From Morinoia aosen (lineage: Eukaryota; Arthropoda; Malacostraca; Amphipoda; Talitridae): a DNA stretch of 64,000 bases. Below the pieces are notes generated by a model that made no database searches, was not told the DNA's origin, and was given only the letters and a program-made list of their open reading frames with translations. Positions 1 through 12,953 of this stretch are shown here, piece by piece. How positions within the stretch are numbered: the first letter of the stretch is position 1; every line of letters starts with the position of its first letter. The translations under genes were made by a program, and so were the position numbers. The stretch spans positions 58,792,514 to 58,856,513 of the forward strand of contig CM059557.1 of assembly GCA_030386875.1 (NCBI GenBank), given 5' to 3'.

Positions 1-340
1 CCAGCTCATTGCCTTATATTCTTACAGCTAGGGAAAGTTACAAATACAATCAAAACTTTTATTAGTGTGTCGAACAATTTAAATCTTTTATCGACAATTG
101 TCAAACGGACTCAATGTTTTTAGACTTAGATATTAAAATCTTTGATTTTAACCCCGGCATTGGTTCAGGCACTCTGCAATAGGGCACTACGTCAGTACTA
201 TACACAAAATGCGAAACGCTTTCGTATCGAGTTCTAACATTTTTCAGATAATCATTGTTCGACCTAGTTCCTGTGTTCCTGAATTATCTAAGCCGATTTT
301 GATATTTCCATTTTTTTATCACCACGCTGCCGCACTACAG

Positions 341-494
341 AAGACAAAACAGTTTGTGCTTGCCCCTGGTACCTCGCCGTCGGGTCAGGCGGACGACCTT
401 GTGGCTGGAAAGTTCTGCCTCAACGAAGGCTTAGAGTTCGCTGTGATCTCTTCCATGGCTGAAGCCGAGCTTGCCCTCGATCAAGTCGGCGCCG
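341..494 (+). CDS. C-type lectin-like gene copy A, exon encoding N-terminal half of the domain
   Basis: Probable internal exon. It follows an acceptor at 339-340 (pyrimidine tract then ctacag) and ends before a strong donor GTGAGA at 495. It reads in frame 209..494, but the upstream ATG at 209 lies before the acceptor and is probably not used. The product contains KFCLNEGLEFAVISSMAEAE, which fits the start of a C-type lectin-like domain: the first cysteine, a Gly-Leu-(Glu/His)-Phe/Leu-Ala core, the second strand and an acidic helix. The donor phase is 1, matching the phase-1 acceptor at 5,899, so the two exons join in frame. The same exon exists in copy B (38,334-38,486). The signal peptide exon should lie upstream, outside the window. 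C-type lectins of arthropods are usually secreted sugar-binding or immune proteins. That role is inference here. Confidence 0.7.
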
Positions 495-3400
495 GTGAGA
501 TATGAATTCGATACCACCATAACTATAGTTTTTTCTACTGGTAAGCTCATTTATCACCTCCATTCGAAAAAATCTGTATTATACTCAGATCGCTGGAGCT
601 CCTTCAATATCAGAATTACGGAAGGGATTGTAAAATAATATAGTCGACCCATACGTGTTTGCATGAAAAAATTTCCAAAAATTTTGCCTTGCGAGAATAT
701 TGTCGAGGATTTACTTCTAAACGCAAAAGAGGTCATGACAGTGCTGAAAAGCAACATTTTCAGTAATGGTAATTTTATACACTATATTTTGGACGTAGAA
801 TGAGCGAATGTTTTTCATTCTTCAAAATTTACAACCACGAACCTCACTTCACTTACAAATTCCGAGGCGTTTGCCCCAACGATGGTACGCTATTTTTCGA
901 TTTTTCACTAGTTAAAATTTCAATGCGCTAAAGAGCGTGAGTAAGCCCCTTGCTCTGATTTTCCAAATGATATTTTGTAGCTGCTAAACCAATAACTGCA
1001 TTGAAAGGGGAAACTAGCTGAATTTTTTTTACGCATTTGGAGCTTTTGTTTCATTCATTGTAAAATGATTTACAGAAATCACCATATTGACGGTGAAACG
1101 AATGGCTTAACTTCTCTCTAGGAAAAAATAACCTGGCATTTTCTTATCGCTTATGAATACTGAGCTTGAAAACAACCCATGAGCATTGTTAAAGTTTCAT
1201 ACCTACTGTGGGATTATCAGAAAAAAATAACGTATTGAGAACAATTTTATGAAAAACCTTTTATACAAATGTTTCATTGTTATTGAAGCACAAAACTTCC
1301 TTTTTTAGTGTATCGAAGATAAAACAAAAACACTTTCATTTGTCGTCTTAAAGATGTACAAGAGATGTTGCTTAAAAACCTCACGCGTTGAAACGTCTTA
1401 AAGATGTACAAGTCTTGATTATGTTAAAGATGTATTAGTCTCAACCCACAAAGTTCAGTATCTTTATTGGTTTCATGAATTAACAAGCTCTATTTAAACT
1501 AAATAAACCAGCCACAGGATACATTTTATGTGTTTCCTCTCCGTTTTTGTGCAAGCATCAAACTAGACCGTCATGGTACCTATGTATGTTTATCAATTGC
1601 AGACATTCTGCACTACATTTCACAGATAATGGGACTTTTTTTTCTATATGGAACCCGTATAGGACATTCATGTTTTCTTTCTCATTCACGTCCAAAAATG
1701 CTCATGTTATGCTAATGTACTGCAAATTATCACATCATCTCTTACGCTCTAGAGTATATTGTAACAACCGCACCTTAGCCTCACGTATTTCTGGAAATAT
1801 TCTGTACTTGGGAACCGTTGTAGAATAATCGTTTTCATGTTTCTGACTCAGGTAGACTGTTTTGTGCCATTATTTTTGATACGGAAATTTCATAAAATTC
1901 ATGCCGTAATATAATATATTTTCTCCGAGTCCCTCGGTTGGAATGCTAGTTTATACTGCCTAGTTTACGCTATTTGCTTACTTGTGTATATGTGTACGTG
2001 TGCACGCGATGCGTGCGTAGATGGGTGTATGTGTCACTACGTAATACTTCATTTCACTTCATTATTGTAAAGCATTTACAAAATATATATATGATATATT
2101 TTTTGGGCGATCACCCTCATTAATTTTGATAAATAAGACGCTTATCAACCAATGATATTTTCGTTACAATATTTATTTAAACATCATTACAATATTTCAT
2201 TAGAAATTGTAAGCAGCAACACATACTGCAAAAGTTGTCTCGAACCTTCTTTGCTCAATATCCTATATTTTAGTACATCGCAGAGCATTTTTATAGAACG
2301 CACATGTATTGTGATTGCCTCGATGCATTTATATTTGTGTATGTGTGCGTGTTAGGTGTATGTATGTAGTGCGTAGGTATGTATGTATATTTACATATAC
2401 ATACACTCATATGTGTGTACTGAACTGACAACTAGCATTTTAACTAGAGATACCGGTCTTTTTTCTGTTCACTCTCACCTTGTTACATTCGCTAACTCGT
2501 CATCTCGTTATTATTGTAAAACATTCACGTAAAAACTATAAACTTGCTGCATGATCATCCATTTATACCTAAATTAAATGATTATCAACTAATGACCGTT
2601 ATGTTGAAATTTTTAATTAGAAATACAAATCTTGTAATTTTCGTGGTCTTCATGCTTATTTATATATTTTTCATACTTCCTTGAAATGACATTTTTAAAC
2701 ATCTGCCAGAACAAGCAATTCTAATATTATTTCCCTGCGTCAAGAATTTCAAAGTTTTATGTCATGTGCTTGTAAACTGTCAAAAGTGTTCTCACCCCAC
2801 AAAGAAAATGCGACGTCCATGAAATTGTGTTGTCTCTTTTAATTATAATTACATGTATCATCAAATGTAGATTAAGCAATATTAGAAGTACACTGCCCTC
2901 AATCATTTTTTTTCGACTAGTGACATGGGTGTTACAATACTCATGTGTGTGTGTATCATCTAAAAGTGTATCAACTTTAAAATATTTCAAAAACCAATGA
3001 TGGTATTTTTTGTACCATCTTTTCTTTCTTTCTTTCTTGTGAAGCAACTTTTGTTTTTCTCACCTGAGTTCAACTAACCAAATTCCATGAACCCAAAAAT
3101 AATTTCAGTCTAAATACATTTTCCGATAAAAGGCTGCAAACTTTTTAAAGATGATGTGGAGTTTCAAAGCGATGGATCTTTCAACAAAATACTGATCCGA
3201 AGTACTGAACAAATGTATTTAGCAAGAAAATTTTTCTACCAGTCCTAAATTGAGGAGCAAACCAACCGAGGAGTTCTTAGCTCTGTCGCGGGCTAAATTT
3301 GTTTGTGAGAGAAACAATCAGAAATAGCATCTCATTGGATATTTAATTCACACAGGGATGGCTGACAACTTTTAAAAAATTTGAATATTTCCAGCGAATG

Positions 3401-3707
3401 CTTAGGAATTACTTCGTTATGAGTAGAAACTGAGAGGTGAATGTACAGAAAACGCTTAATCAAAACTGACTGAAAATATCTTAGCAAATGATTATCAGTG
3501 AGTGAGAAAAGGTTAGGTAAAAAGTATATTATAAAAAGACATAGCACAACACTCACATGTGTACCTATATACGTATATGGGTATGTAGGGACATACATGC
3601 ACATGTTTGTACGTGAGCATATAAATGTACATAATCAAGGCTGGCTGCAGCACACTGTTCACCATCTGACGCTGTAAATGTTCATGGTCTGTATATCTCT
3701 ACATCTA

Positions 3708-3756
<49 letters not shown>

Positions 3757-5898
3757 TAAACACACAAATTCAAATATATACACACACATATGTAAATATG
3801 CACATATATATGCATGAATGGAAAATAACCATGTGAAAAAAAATGAAGATAACCTTCCTTCTGCTAGATCTAAGTGACGGCTATATTGCTCGGTGTAACG
3901 GAAAAAATAAGTAATTATTGATAATAAAAAGAAAAAAGCCCCTTCGAGAAACATAAAAATGAATTAGCTTCAAATTTTCTGACTGGATTTTGAGGAAAAT
4001 CAAGTAACAGACTAAGAACAATAAGAAAAGCATCACAGGTTTCTCATCCTTTCGATATTCTCTTTCAACCAAATGCGGACATTGGTACTTGGGATAAAAT
4101 GGACACGGTAATAGCGGGACATAATTTATAGTAAGAAAAACCAAAACCTGCAAAATTTTTGCCCGAAGACCGAATGGTGGGCTAATGTACTAATTTTATA
4201 TTTGTAAAATATAGAGTTATTTCTGATTTGGAGTTGAGTACTAACTGGTCGTAGAGACAGAAAGCAAGGGAAAACCTTTTTTCCATAAAAAAGTTGAAAC
4301 ATGTAATTTATACAACACGTGGGATTTTTTTAATATTGTAGTGTAAAGGTCCTTAATTGATAAATAAAACACGCAAGTACAATAGCCTTGTCAGAGGTTT
4401 ATTATATCACTAGTGTGGGTCCGCCAAAAATGACGGGATTCAATACCTTTCATGAACAAATTTTCCTGATGTGGATGACAAACAAATATATCCATCCTAG
4501 CAGTACCCGTGCTAAAAAATATTCTTGTACATGCGCAATGGGGAAATTGTATCACAGATACGGTCATTATAACTATCCTTATGAGCGTGACAGAGAAATG
4601 GAAGAAGCGGACTTCAAACAAACAAACCAAGGGTTTCATTAGGTAATAGCAGGACCTGTGTAAATTCCACAGACAACGTCATCGTTCAGCTAGGTGGACC
4701 CGTGAAAAATTTTGGTAACGTTATTTAACCTCTGCTAACCTATCCTAACCTATCCTATCCTTTCCTAAACTTTCCTATAATAACTTATCCTGATAAAATG
4801 TCAAACATATCATGGCGTGTAAGGCCATCTTTCATTACACTGAGGAATCCGGTATCCATGATACCGCAAACTCAGACATCCTATGTTTCTTAAGAAGCGG
4901 ACACCAAACAGATATATAAATAAACATACAACGGGTAGTATTAGGTTTGATATAGAGAACCAAACAAAATTATATATTTTCTGGGATATTTCACACATGG
5001 CAAGATGACTGAAAACCTATAAAAACTAACAGAGAATGTCCTTGAAGTCTTTCTCTATGACTTAAAAAAGATTGAAGAGAAGACATGAGAAATACTCTAC
5101 ATGTACCGAATCTTTCTGAAACGTAGTCGTAAATGATTTCAAAGTAGTGAGACAAGGATAGCCAAAAGTAATTTACACAAAACGTACTAGCCCAAAACGC
5201 ACAGCAAGAAACATATAAACAAGCCTACAGAATGAATTTCAGGACTTGGTCATCGCACGAATGCTAGGATAATTCGTAACAAAAACATTTGCTCCGCTTG
5301 CTTTTTTTCATTCGTCTATTTACATTTTGGGGAACAGAAAAATGCGACTCTCACTGAGATAGCAATAATTCTCGTTTCAAAACAATAAGCAAGTGTAATG
5401 AGTTTATCTATTCTGCAAAACAAGTTAAAAGTCTTACTGATCCTACATGATGAGTTGCATAAAAATCAGTAATTAAATACAACATATCTATTTGTTAAAA
5501 TAACTAACAAATATGTGCTTCTATGAGTAATTCTTCTTGTGTGGTTTGAAAATTTTTGGCTTGTGTGCAACATGCATTTTAATTTTTCTTCCTTAAAGCA
5601 CACATCCACGTAAATAATGAAAATGCACACTCTTTGTGTGACAAACAAGTTTTCATACTTTGGAAACTCAATGATATTTGACTTTGAAAACCTGCATGAA
5701 TTTATTTCTCTTTCTTTACATATATATATACATCAATATTTTGACCATAAAGTAAGCACAGGATTCAATTTTCATTGCTTACCGAATTTAAATGCGTCTT
5801 TTGCTAGCTTTTACTTTGCATAAATAATAAGAGAGCTTTAAATTATAATACTGGCTAAGTAATGGTGCTGAGTAAACCGAGAATTTCATTTTTCTTAG
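495..5898 (+). other. Intron of lectin gene copy A
   Basis: This is a 5.4-kb non-coding interval between two compatible exons. It holds (TA)n at 3,710-3,753, TG-rich tracts at 1,980-2,040 and 2,335-2,420, two copies of an AAAGATGTACAAG motif at 1,345-1,420, and a diverged local duplication (2,050-2,230 resembling 2,505-2,650). A CCTAA-like low-complexity tract lies at 4,725-4,795. No reading frame inside looks coding; the short ORFs are AT-rich noise. Confidence 0.6.
3710..3753. repeat. (TA)n microsatellite
   Basis: An uninterrupted dinucleotide run, followed at 3,770-3,815 by CA/TA-rich sequence. It lies in the lectin intron. Confidence 0.95.
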
Positions 5899-6116
5899 AG
5901 ATAAAAGCAAGGTGCGACTTCTACTGCCTTGCTTGGGTGCTCGTCAACGTGACAGCTCACTGGCACGATGGGAGCCACCTGAACCTGTGCGAGTTACGAA
6001 CCAAGGGCATGCCAAACAACACGCATTGTTTGGTCATGAACTGGGATGTGACGCGCCTTTCCATCGTTCCTTGCAATGTACGACCTTTGCCTGTCGTCTG
6101 CCAGACTCACCAGTGA
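5899..6116 (+). CDS. C-type lectin-like gene copy A, terminal coding exon
   Basis: The acceptor is the pyrimidine-rich tttcatttttcttag ending at 5,898. The exon starts in phase 1 and reads to TGA at 6,114-6,116. The product has a C-type lectin-like C-terminal half: a CEL segment, then HCLVMNWDVTRL, PCNVRP and a closing PVVCQ, that is, the long-loop cysteine, the C..M...L....C core and the final FVCE-like strand. The usual calcium and sugar motifs (EPN or QPD, and WND) are not visible, so it may be a lectin-fold protein that does not bind sugar in the classical way. Two extra cysteines lie near the start (RCDFYC). The copy B counterpart at 41,770-41,987 is similar through most of the exon, which argues for past protein-level selection. 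Confidence 0.72.
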
Positions 6117-9100
6117 AGGAACAACTGCGGGAAACCTGGAGCTCAAGCGAGCGATTCTGGTAAGACAAGCAAGTGGAACGCTGAAAATGTGAAATTTTAA
6201 CACGAACATAAAATTTGTTGCGAGCGACACGAACTTATAAAATTTGTGGTTAGAGAAAACTATAATTTTCAATAACTGACTGTAGTAAAGTTTAATTAGT
6301 TAAGGAAAACAAGGAATGATTTTATCTCCAGCATGAGTACTATTATCAGTGATAATTTTGGGTAATAGTTTCCTACCAATTTGGGGTACGCTAGCCTCCT
6401 CTCGCTCCATAAACAGAAGAGCTCCTGTGTTTGCCGAAGCTGCAAAATGTTGAGTTGATGTTCAGATGTGAGAAATACAACGTAACAGTCGGTCTTAGAA
6501 CACGATTTAGTTATGGCTGATATTCTATTGAAACTTTAAAATCAAGTCATACCGAGTTTTTACTCTATAGTAAAGCAAATGAATTTTCAATTATTCAGTC
6601 ACTTTGGTAAAAAAATTTCAGTGAGTATTTTTTTCATTCGTGTTACTCTTATTTTTTCCAAAGCCTTAAATGGCTTCAATAAGATATTGCTCACTAGTAT
6701 TTGCATCGGAATGACCATAAAAAGAATTTAAAATTTCACAGCAAACATCTTTACTTTGCTTTCAAAAACAGCACGTACAACACAGTGCAAAAAGAACTGT
6801 TTCAATGCAGCGAATTTGTCTCCCTCATAGCTTAATAAATGATGGGGGAAAATAAAAAGTCATCAGGCCCGATATACTGGCACATGAGCCCCTTGTTAAA
6901 CAATAAATTTGCCATGCTGGACGATAATTTATTTAGTGACAAACGCTAGTCGGTTACACATGTGATCTCGGTTACAAATTTTATTAAAAGGCCAGGTATT
7001 ATGAAGAATTTTATGAAATAATGTATTTTTAGAAATTAGGAAATATCGAACGGAAAACATGATAAACTTTAGTGATCTTTTCGTGCCTACTCATTAGAAC
7101 AGAATATAGGTTCAGTCTAGATAATGGGTTCAGTGAAGATGTAGTTTGAGGTAAACTTACACTCGCCATCTTGAGCATGTATAGTAAAAAAAAATCTTTG
7201 CGAACAAACACTGGGGTGCAAGCTGTCTACCGACTCATGTTTACCAGATCGAAAATCAACCGTGTTTTTATATAAGGTTCACCTGCACTTAGGTATTTAC
7301 GTACGCTGTTGTTTTGGGCACCTGAGAGTGAAACGGTATTGACTTTTAAGAGCTGCCATGGCTGTAGACCATGAATAAATACCATGTAGACCATGTAGAC
7401 CATGTAAATTTTGAATATGGTTCAAAATTTACAAAGGTCATTTGCTTTCCCTGAAATTGGTTCATAACACGCTACAGCTCCTAAATTTTTTTAAATGTGC
7501 CCAACGTCATATTTTCCTTCAATAAAAATATTCCATACACCTATTAACGAAAAATATTGCATCGAAAAGAGTGCTGAGATAAATTTGTAACTAAACTTAC
7601 GTTTTCATCAACTCCAATTAAAAAAATTGTGGTTTCCTCAAATTATATAGTATAATAAAATTTTCTCCTAGAAAACCTAATCACACTAACATTATATCTG
7701 ATTTTTCTCTTCACTTTAATCCTAAAATTTTTCATGAATCCTGACTAATAATTTACTTCTGAATAAGCTGTTACCTGTTTAAAAAAATTAAATACTGCTT
7801 ACACACTTTTTCGGTAGTGTGACCCCCGCTGGTAAGTTAAAGATTTTTTTTTGAAACTCTAGCATTAAGTTCATATTTTTCGCCACTTGAATAAAGATAT
7901 ATGTTAAAGTTACGCAACTCTTTTACATTTCTGATCCGAAAATCGCTAACCTCCTTCATTTCTCTGCTCATTCACAAGCCCCACAATTCATGATAATTCT
8001 ATCATTCATATAAAGATGATGCAACCGCGTTTGTTTGAAGACTACCAATTCATAATCGCTGGCTTTTGCTGTCACCAAAACCTACAATACCATATCCCCT
8101 TTGGGTAGCACTCGTACAATTATCACACAAACAGCATTTGGTCTACACTTCTTCTCCGCCAATGTAAACCACACTGCTGATCTACTAACATATTTCCGAG
8201 CTTTTGTCTTTACCTACCTGCAGGACGCGCGACACAGCCAAACGACATGCTATGAGTGTGCTCACTTCCAATGAACTTATGCATCCCATATGTATATAGA
8301 ACAGAACTCGTAGTCTCACATCGTTTTATCGTCAGAGCATTCACACAAGCTATACATGTATATTTTAACCACTACTTTCATTAGCTGGAATAGATGGACG
8401 TCCCTGAATAAGGGGTATATTTCATCGCAAGAGAACCTTAATTATGGCGTAATTCTAATAATAACAATATCTAATCTTCAAAATCTCTTGATATAGTTGT
8501 CGAATACAGAAATTTATTCTGTACGGTTTTGCAACATTTAACCAACAATATCTGAGTATATCTATTAATTAACAATGAAAAGTTGGTTGCTTGTTGGTTG
8601 GCTGGCCCGTCTCTCCATCAGACTCTTAATAAGTGGGAGAGACTGCTTATTTGTCACTCATTAGAATCAAAATGCACGGATGCACTTTATGGCCGTCTTT
8701 GTGATGCGAGTCTCACAATATTTTCAAACTCTGCAATTTTTGACGGGACGTGAACCTGCATAGTTTAGCATATTCGATCTGAAATACATCATTGTAAAAT
8801 ATTTCATTTGCGATATCTGATTTCAATGACAGCTATAGCAGTCCTGTGTACGTAAATGTTTCTGACCGATGATACATTCCGCCCATTTCAATAAATGAGA
8901 TGTCTCATCCATAGCCTATATAATTAAAACTGTGTTTTTTCACGGTTTGTGCGCACATATTACAATTGAAGAACAAACACGCATACCCCGTGTGAAAAGG
9001 TAGAGCTTAAGGAATTAAGGAAGACCTTAAATCATATTTTCAACATAGATTTCTTCACCACTAAGTAGAGGTGTAGGTTTCTACCTAAATTGATCTATCA

Positions 9101-9640
9101 CAAAATTGTTTACTCTGTGTGCGATAGGAGCCGAGTTCAGACACACATTCACATGATCATGCTACCAAAAGCAGATTGCTTCACCTCAGATGTGTGAAGT
9201 CTCATTAAATTTCTCATAAAATTTTTCTATGGACCAATTTAACGACTATTAATGAGAGTGGACAGCGTACGGAATAACGAGGAAAACATTCATGTCAGTC
9301 TCGTTGAGTTGTTTCCAATATGTTTTACGGGATAGAAAATAAGATACTGCAATTCAGACACCCGTCAAAGCGCCATGGCTTCCTTCCACGGAGGATAATT
9401 AGAGAAATATCTATGCTTAATGCTAAAATGACGGCAATGAAATAATTTGCAGCACTGCACTGTCAGGTAATTACGATAATGATTTCACCATTCTAAGGAA
9501 TATTTACAGTGCTTAAGATAAGTAAGAATATTTTTTCCTCATTTATTATTCTCTGCAGTATAAATGGCTAAGTGTATATTTACTTTAGAGTGTACACACA
9601 ACATGTATGTAAGAAATAAGATACATTTTATTTGCGACTA
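6117..9640. other. 3' flank of lectin copy A, no gene seen
   Basis: AT-rich sequence collinear with copy B 41,988-44,782. The stretch 6,640-6,960 is absent from copy B. A short ACCATGTAG tandem lies at 7,380-7,410. The site equivalent to the LTR-element insertion in copy B is intact here at 9,419-9,432. No coding frame is supported. Confidence 0.6.
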
Positions 9641-9659
9641 GACACGATGAAACGCTGTT

Positions 9660-11260
9660 GAAGCTTTTTTGATTTGGTTCTCAGTGTTCAAGGTGTTTTC
9701 AAGAGAGAGACTTGAGGCTTATTCGCTGTCATCCTCAGACTGTATGAATTTGAAGAAAGGTATTGACATCATGATATCATTTATTAAGATAAGAAATGGA
9801 GAAGCCCGAGAACAGATCCTTGAGGGATCCATGGGTTATGTTTTGTAGCTCTGAAGTTGAACTGTCAATTACTCCTTATTGGTTACGGTTAGAGAGGTAG
9901 GATTTGAACCAAAGTTGAAGAAGACCATGTGGTATAGCATCAAGGAGAGTATGTTGTTATGTACGCAATCAATAATTGTTTTTTGAAATTCCGAGAAAAT
10001 GGATAGTAATAGATTTCCCTGATCGATATTACATATAATAGAGAAATTAAAGGAAATCTTGAATGGCTCGAGTCGCTGATATTTAGGATCGAAAGACAAT
10101 TTGCTTGCCGTGGAAAATGGAATTATGCTCAATATAAGAGTTCACTCTATTAAACGCTACTTTTTCGAGAATCTTACTTGAGGTTGAAAACATAGAAATA
10201 CATCTACAGCTACTGTTGCCAGTTTTTTAATCGCTCTCAAAGGTCGGAGTCACTTTAGTAATTTTCCATTGAACTGAAAAGGTATCAAAAGAGACGGATT
10301 TGTTTCTAAAGTCAGAAAGGATAGAAGAAATTAGAGGAAGCACAACTGTAAAAAGATACTTTATATGATTTTTCCTTTGGCACTTAAACGCCCATAGAAG
10401 ACTCTACACCGTTTACTGGGTGAAGATAGATGAAGTGGCTTCAGTTCAAGCCCACAAGATAGCATGAGGGGTAAGTGAAATCGTTTTTTTACGTCAAGAG
10501 CTACATTTCTCTTAAACTTACAGAGATATTGTTTAACATTTCTGCGATGTTCCTCTGAGTTATTTTTTACCTTTATAGCAGAATCCAAGTGGCTCTACAT
10601 TTTTTATATAATTTTTATGTCAGTGAAATAACTTTCCCAGAATTCTAACTTGGCTTGTGTCATAATTTCTGTATCTTTTAGACATTTTCCTTCATGGTGT
10701 AGAATCAAGTTCGCCAGCAATTTTGTCATGTTCGAAGCAATATTTCTAACTATCCAGGGTCTTAATGAGTCTTTATGACACACTAAACTTGAGAAATCGG
10801 AAGAAATTGAAATCGTGTCTTTATCACACTAGCTCTAAAGGGTCATGATTGGTAAGCGTACGAGTTATTTAAAAGATTTTTCTAATCAGTGATGGCTTTG
10901 GTAAAATCGATTTCGTTAAAATTGTAGGATAGATGGAGCCAGTGTCCAACAGGGTTTCATACATGTCGTTGGGAGTCATTAAGCGGTGGAGGTCTGGATA
11001 GCATTTAAAATTTTCTCCTGAAAGATAAGCTTTTTTACGTTATTTTGGAAATGATCTGATGTGTCGGAAGTCAAGATTCCGTAAAAATTTGCGTTAAATA
11101 TATTGTGAACGTATAATCTATTTGTCAGTAGGTATTTACTTGGTTTACTAGGCATGGAGGTAAAAATGATAATTACAATAACACAAAGGTTAAGAAGTTT
11201 ACGATACTCCCGCATTACCCATATTTTATTGATCTTGGTTGAAGTTCCCATGAGTATAAT
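9660..11260 (-). pseudogene. Decayed non-LTR retrotransposon (endonuclease and reverse transcriptase), copy A
   Basis: Minus-strand fragments in several frames resemble a LINE of the jockey/CR1-like group. The end of the AP-type endonuclease domain is near 11,030-11,130 (NFYGILTSDTSDHF, with the SDH motif). Early reverse transcriptase is near 9,960-10,040. The IPQGSVLGLLHF segment of the RT core is near 9,800-9,840. The catalytic FADD box is not recognisable. Frameshifts and stops separate all pieces, so it is non-functional. The same relic, with different mutations, is at 57,690-59,390, so the insertion predates the segmental duplication. The precise clade cannot be settled by eye. Confidence 0.7.
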
Positions 11261-11270
11261 TTGTTCGTTC

Positions 11271-11944
11271 GTTTGTGAAGTGCTCCAAATTGCTCCAAAG
11301 TACTACAAATTTTGAAGTCCTCCGAATTTCTCACCTGAGTGGTTTATCAATATACGTGTGACTGCTGCTAGCGATCTTAAATTGATAGCACAGGGATCCC
11401 ATTATTTCTAATGATTGCACAACACCAGGAAGGTCACTTTTCGCGTTGGCAATAACCTGACCAAGCCATTCAACTTGTCCATAAGAGAATACTGTCTGAA
11501 TAGAGACAAACTCTTTGAAAGCTCAACAAATTTGAAAATTTTGGATTCAGCCCCCAATTCATCTGATCTTCGCAATTTAGCGTCAATGTACACTTAAAAA
11601 CCATTCGTCAATTAATGAATGTGACCCAGCCGTCAAACCTGCCATTGATTGATGAAATTTTCTGTAGTTTTATGTCTGTTAATTTGTTTAATGTCAATTT
11701 TATATTTTCGATTTATTTAGAAGAATTAGTGTTTAAAAAATTGTTTTTTGCACATTGAAGTCTTGTATTTAGAACACTGAAAATGGATTTTTTATAACCC
11801 TGAACATTTTTTATCGTGATATTTTTAGCTACGTTGTTTTTCTTTTTTCATGCTCAATATTTTGATACGCAATTAAGCATAGCTTAGCCTATTGACAATT
11901 TTTTCCTAGTTAGTTTCATATCAATTTAGAATTTTTGTATAATA
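11271..11944. other. Intergenic, no feature seen
   Basis: AT-rich sequence between the end of recognisable copy A homology and the Polinton target site. Short ORFs on both strands near 11,410-11,597 mirror each other and look like chance. Confidence 0.5.
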
Positions 11945-11950
11945 TACATA
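11945..11950. repeat. Target-site duplication TACATA, left
   Basis: The hexamer directly abutting the left inverted repeat. It is identical to 27,289-27,294 on the other side. A 6-bp duplication is the Maverick/Polinton hallmark. Confidence 0.93.
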
Positions 11951-12115
11951 AGTAGTAAAGGAAATACCAATCAGAGCACAATTCACCACAACTAGCTTAT
12001 AATTGAAATTAATTAAGAAAAAAATTTCATGGAAGATTTATTCGTTGACGAATTTTTGACTTTTCATAAGCCGGAACGACTTACACAAATGACCAGGTAT
12101 CTTTTAGACATAAAT
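11951..12115 (+). repeat. Polinton left terminal inverted repeat
   Basis: About 165 bp matching the reverse complement of 27,124-27,288, with scattered substitutions. The outermost 25 bases and the stretch 12,036-12,063 are almost perfectly conserved. The inner edge is where homology fades near TAAATT at 12,111-12,116. Confidence 0.93.
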
Positions 12116-12152
12116 TCCTTTGTTTAATAAACTAAAACAATAAATAGTATGT

Positions 12153-12929
12153 TCAGGAATAATTCCATTCTTTGAAGTATTTTTTAGGAATATATAATTT
12201 ATCAAAATTTTGAAAATACCTACTTTGAAGTGGATGTCTGTCTTTATTAATAAAGATAAAATTATATGGTTCTTTGTATATGTTAGAACAAAACTCTTTA
12301 AATTCTTCAAACGGCATGTCCTGAGATATGATATCTGTGTAAATGTTCTTCAAATCAGTTGAGTCTAAACCAAAAAGAATCAGAACGTTGGCATTTGTTC
12401 TAATTGTTTGTCTCGGTAATAAATAATAATTTTGTTATAAGTAAATCGAACTGCAGTTGTTGTGTCTACCTCTAGTGTAAAAGCTATCAGCTGGACTTTG
12501 ATCTCTTTCAGTAGCTATATCATCGAAAATGAAAATATTTTTTTTTCATGAGTCTACGTCACTTGGATCAGGAATAGCTGTCGTATCTTGAAAATATTCA
12601 ATTTTAGATTTTGAGTTTCTTCTCATAGGTAAATTCTCAAGGAAATCGTCAATATTACCATTGCCCTTTTCAAATAATTCAATTATTTCAGATTGGTTAT
12701 AGCCTATATCAAAAGCATACTTTAACAGTTTATATTCTGGTTGATGTATTGATTTACTGTACAGAAAAAGATTATTAAAATCGACAAATATTTTTAACAG
12801 AAGCTTTATTAATGAAGAAGTTTTACCACAGTTTGATCTCCCTACGATGAGACATCTCAAGCCAGGAGAAGGAAAAATGAAGTGATTCTTTTGATTATTT
12901 CTTTTACTGTCTTTCCACGTATACACCAT
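12153..12929 (-). pseudogene. FtsK/HerA-type genome-packaging ATPase, two in-frame stops
   Basis: A packaging motor ATPase of the A32/FtsK-HerA class, which would pump element DNA into capsids. Reading starts at the ATG at 12,929. Walker A is at residues 30-38 (GRSNCGKTS). The frame then meets TGA at 12,546-12,548 and TAA at 12,435-12,437. Between these two stops lies Walker B (IFIFDD, codons 132-137), followed by a TRGRHNN segment typical of the family. The frame remains the same across both stops and runs 258 codons to the stop at 12,153, about the usual length for Polinton ATPases. The breaks are therefore point nonsense changes without frameshift. It lies on the opposite strand to the capsid block. 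Confidence 0.9.
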
Positions 12930-12953
12930 TTTATATAGCTAATAAACTACAAC

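Larger units (their letters stand above)
1..11270. repeat. Segmental duplication, copy A
   Basis: This stretch is collinear with 38,000-44,782 plus 56,420-59,420 (copy B). Matching blocks are easy to see by eye: 1-170 with 37,990-38,160, 320-780 with 38,310-38,790, 1,260-1,340 with 39,160-39,290, 3,030-3,250 with 40,960-41,180, 5,380-6,560 with 41,270-42,440, 7,000-9,350 with 42,550-44,720, and 9,420-11,260 with 56,430-59,400. Copy A is longer because of extra intronic sequence (about 1,350-3,000 and 3,300-5,370) and about 330 bp near 6,640-6,960. The homology is already running at base 1, so the unit extends beyond the window. It carries a lectin-like gene and a minus-strand non-LTR relic. 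Divergence is substantial, so the duplication is old. Confidence 0.85.

Noticed and set aside
3709..3954. 81-residue minus-strand ORF ending in a Tyr-Ile run
   Set aside because: It is the translation of the (TA)n microsatellite and its flank.
4725..4795. CCTAA-rich tract as an interstitial telomere (TTAGG)n
   Set aside because: Units are irregular (CCTAT, CCTTT mixed in) and short; low-complexity sequence is the simpler reading.
11408..11597. Mirror ORFs on both strands near the Polinton left border
   Set aside because: Short, opposite-strand shadows of each other in AT-rich DNA with no similarity to any family.
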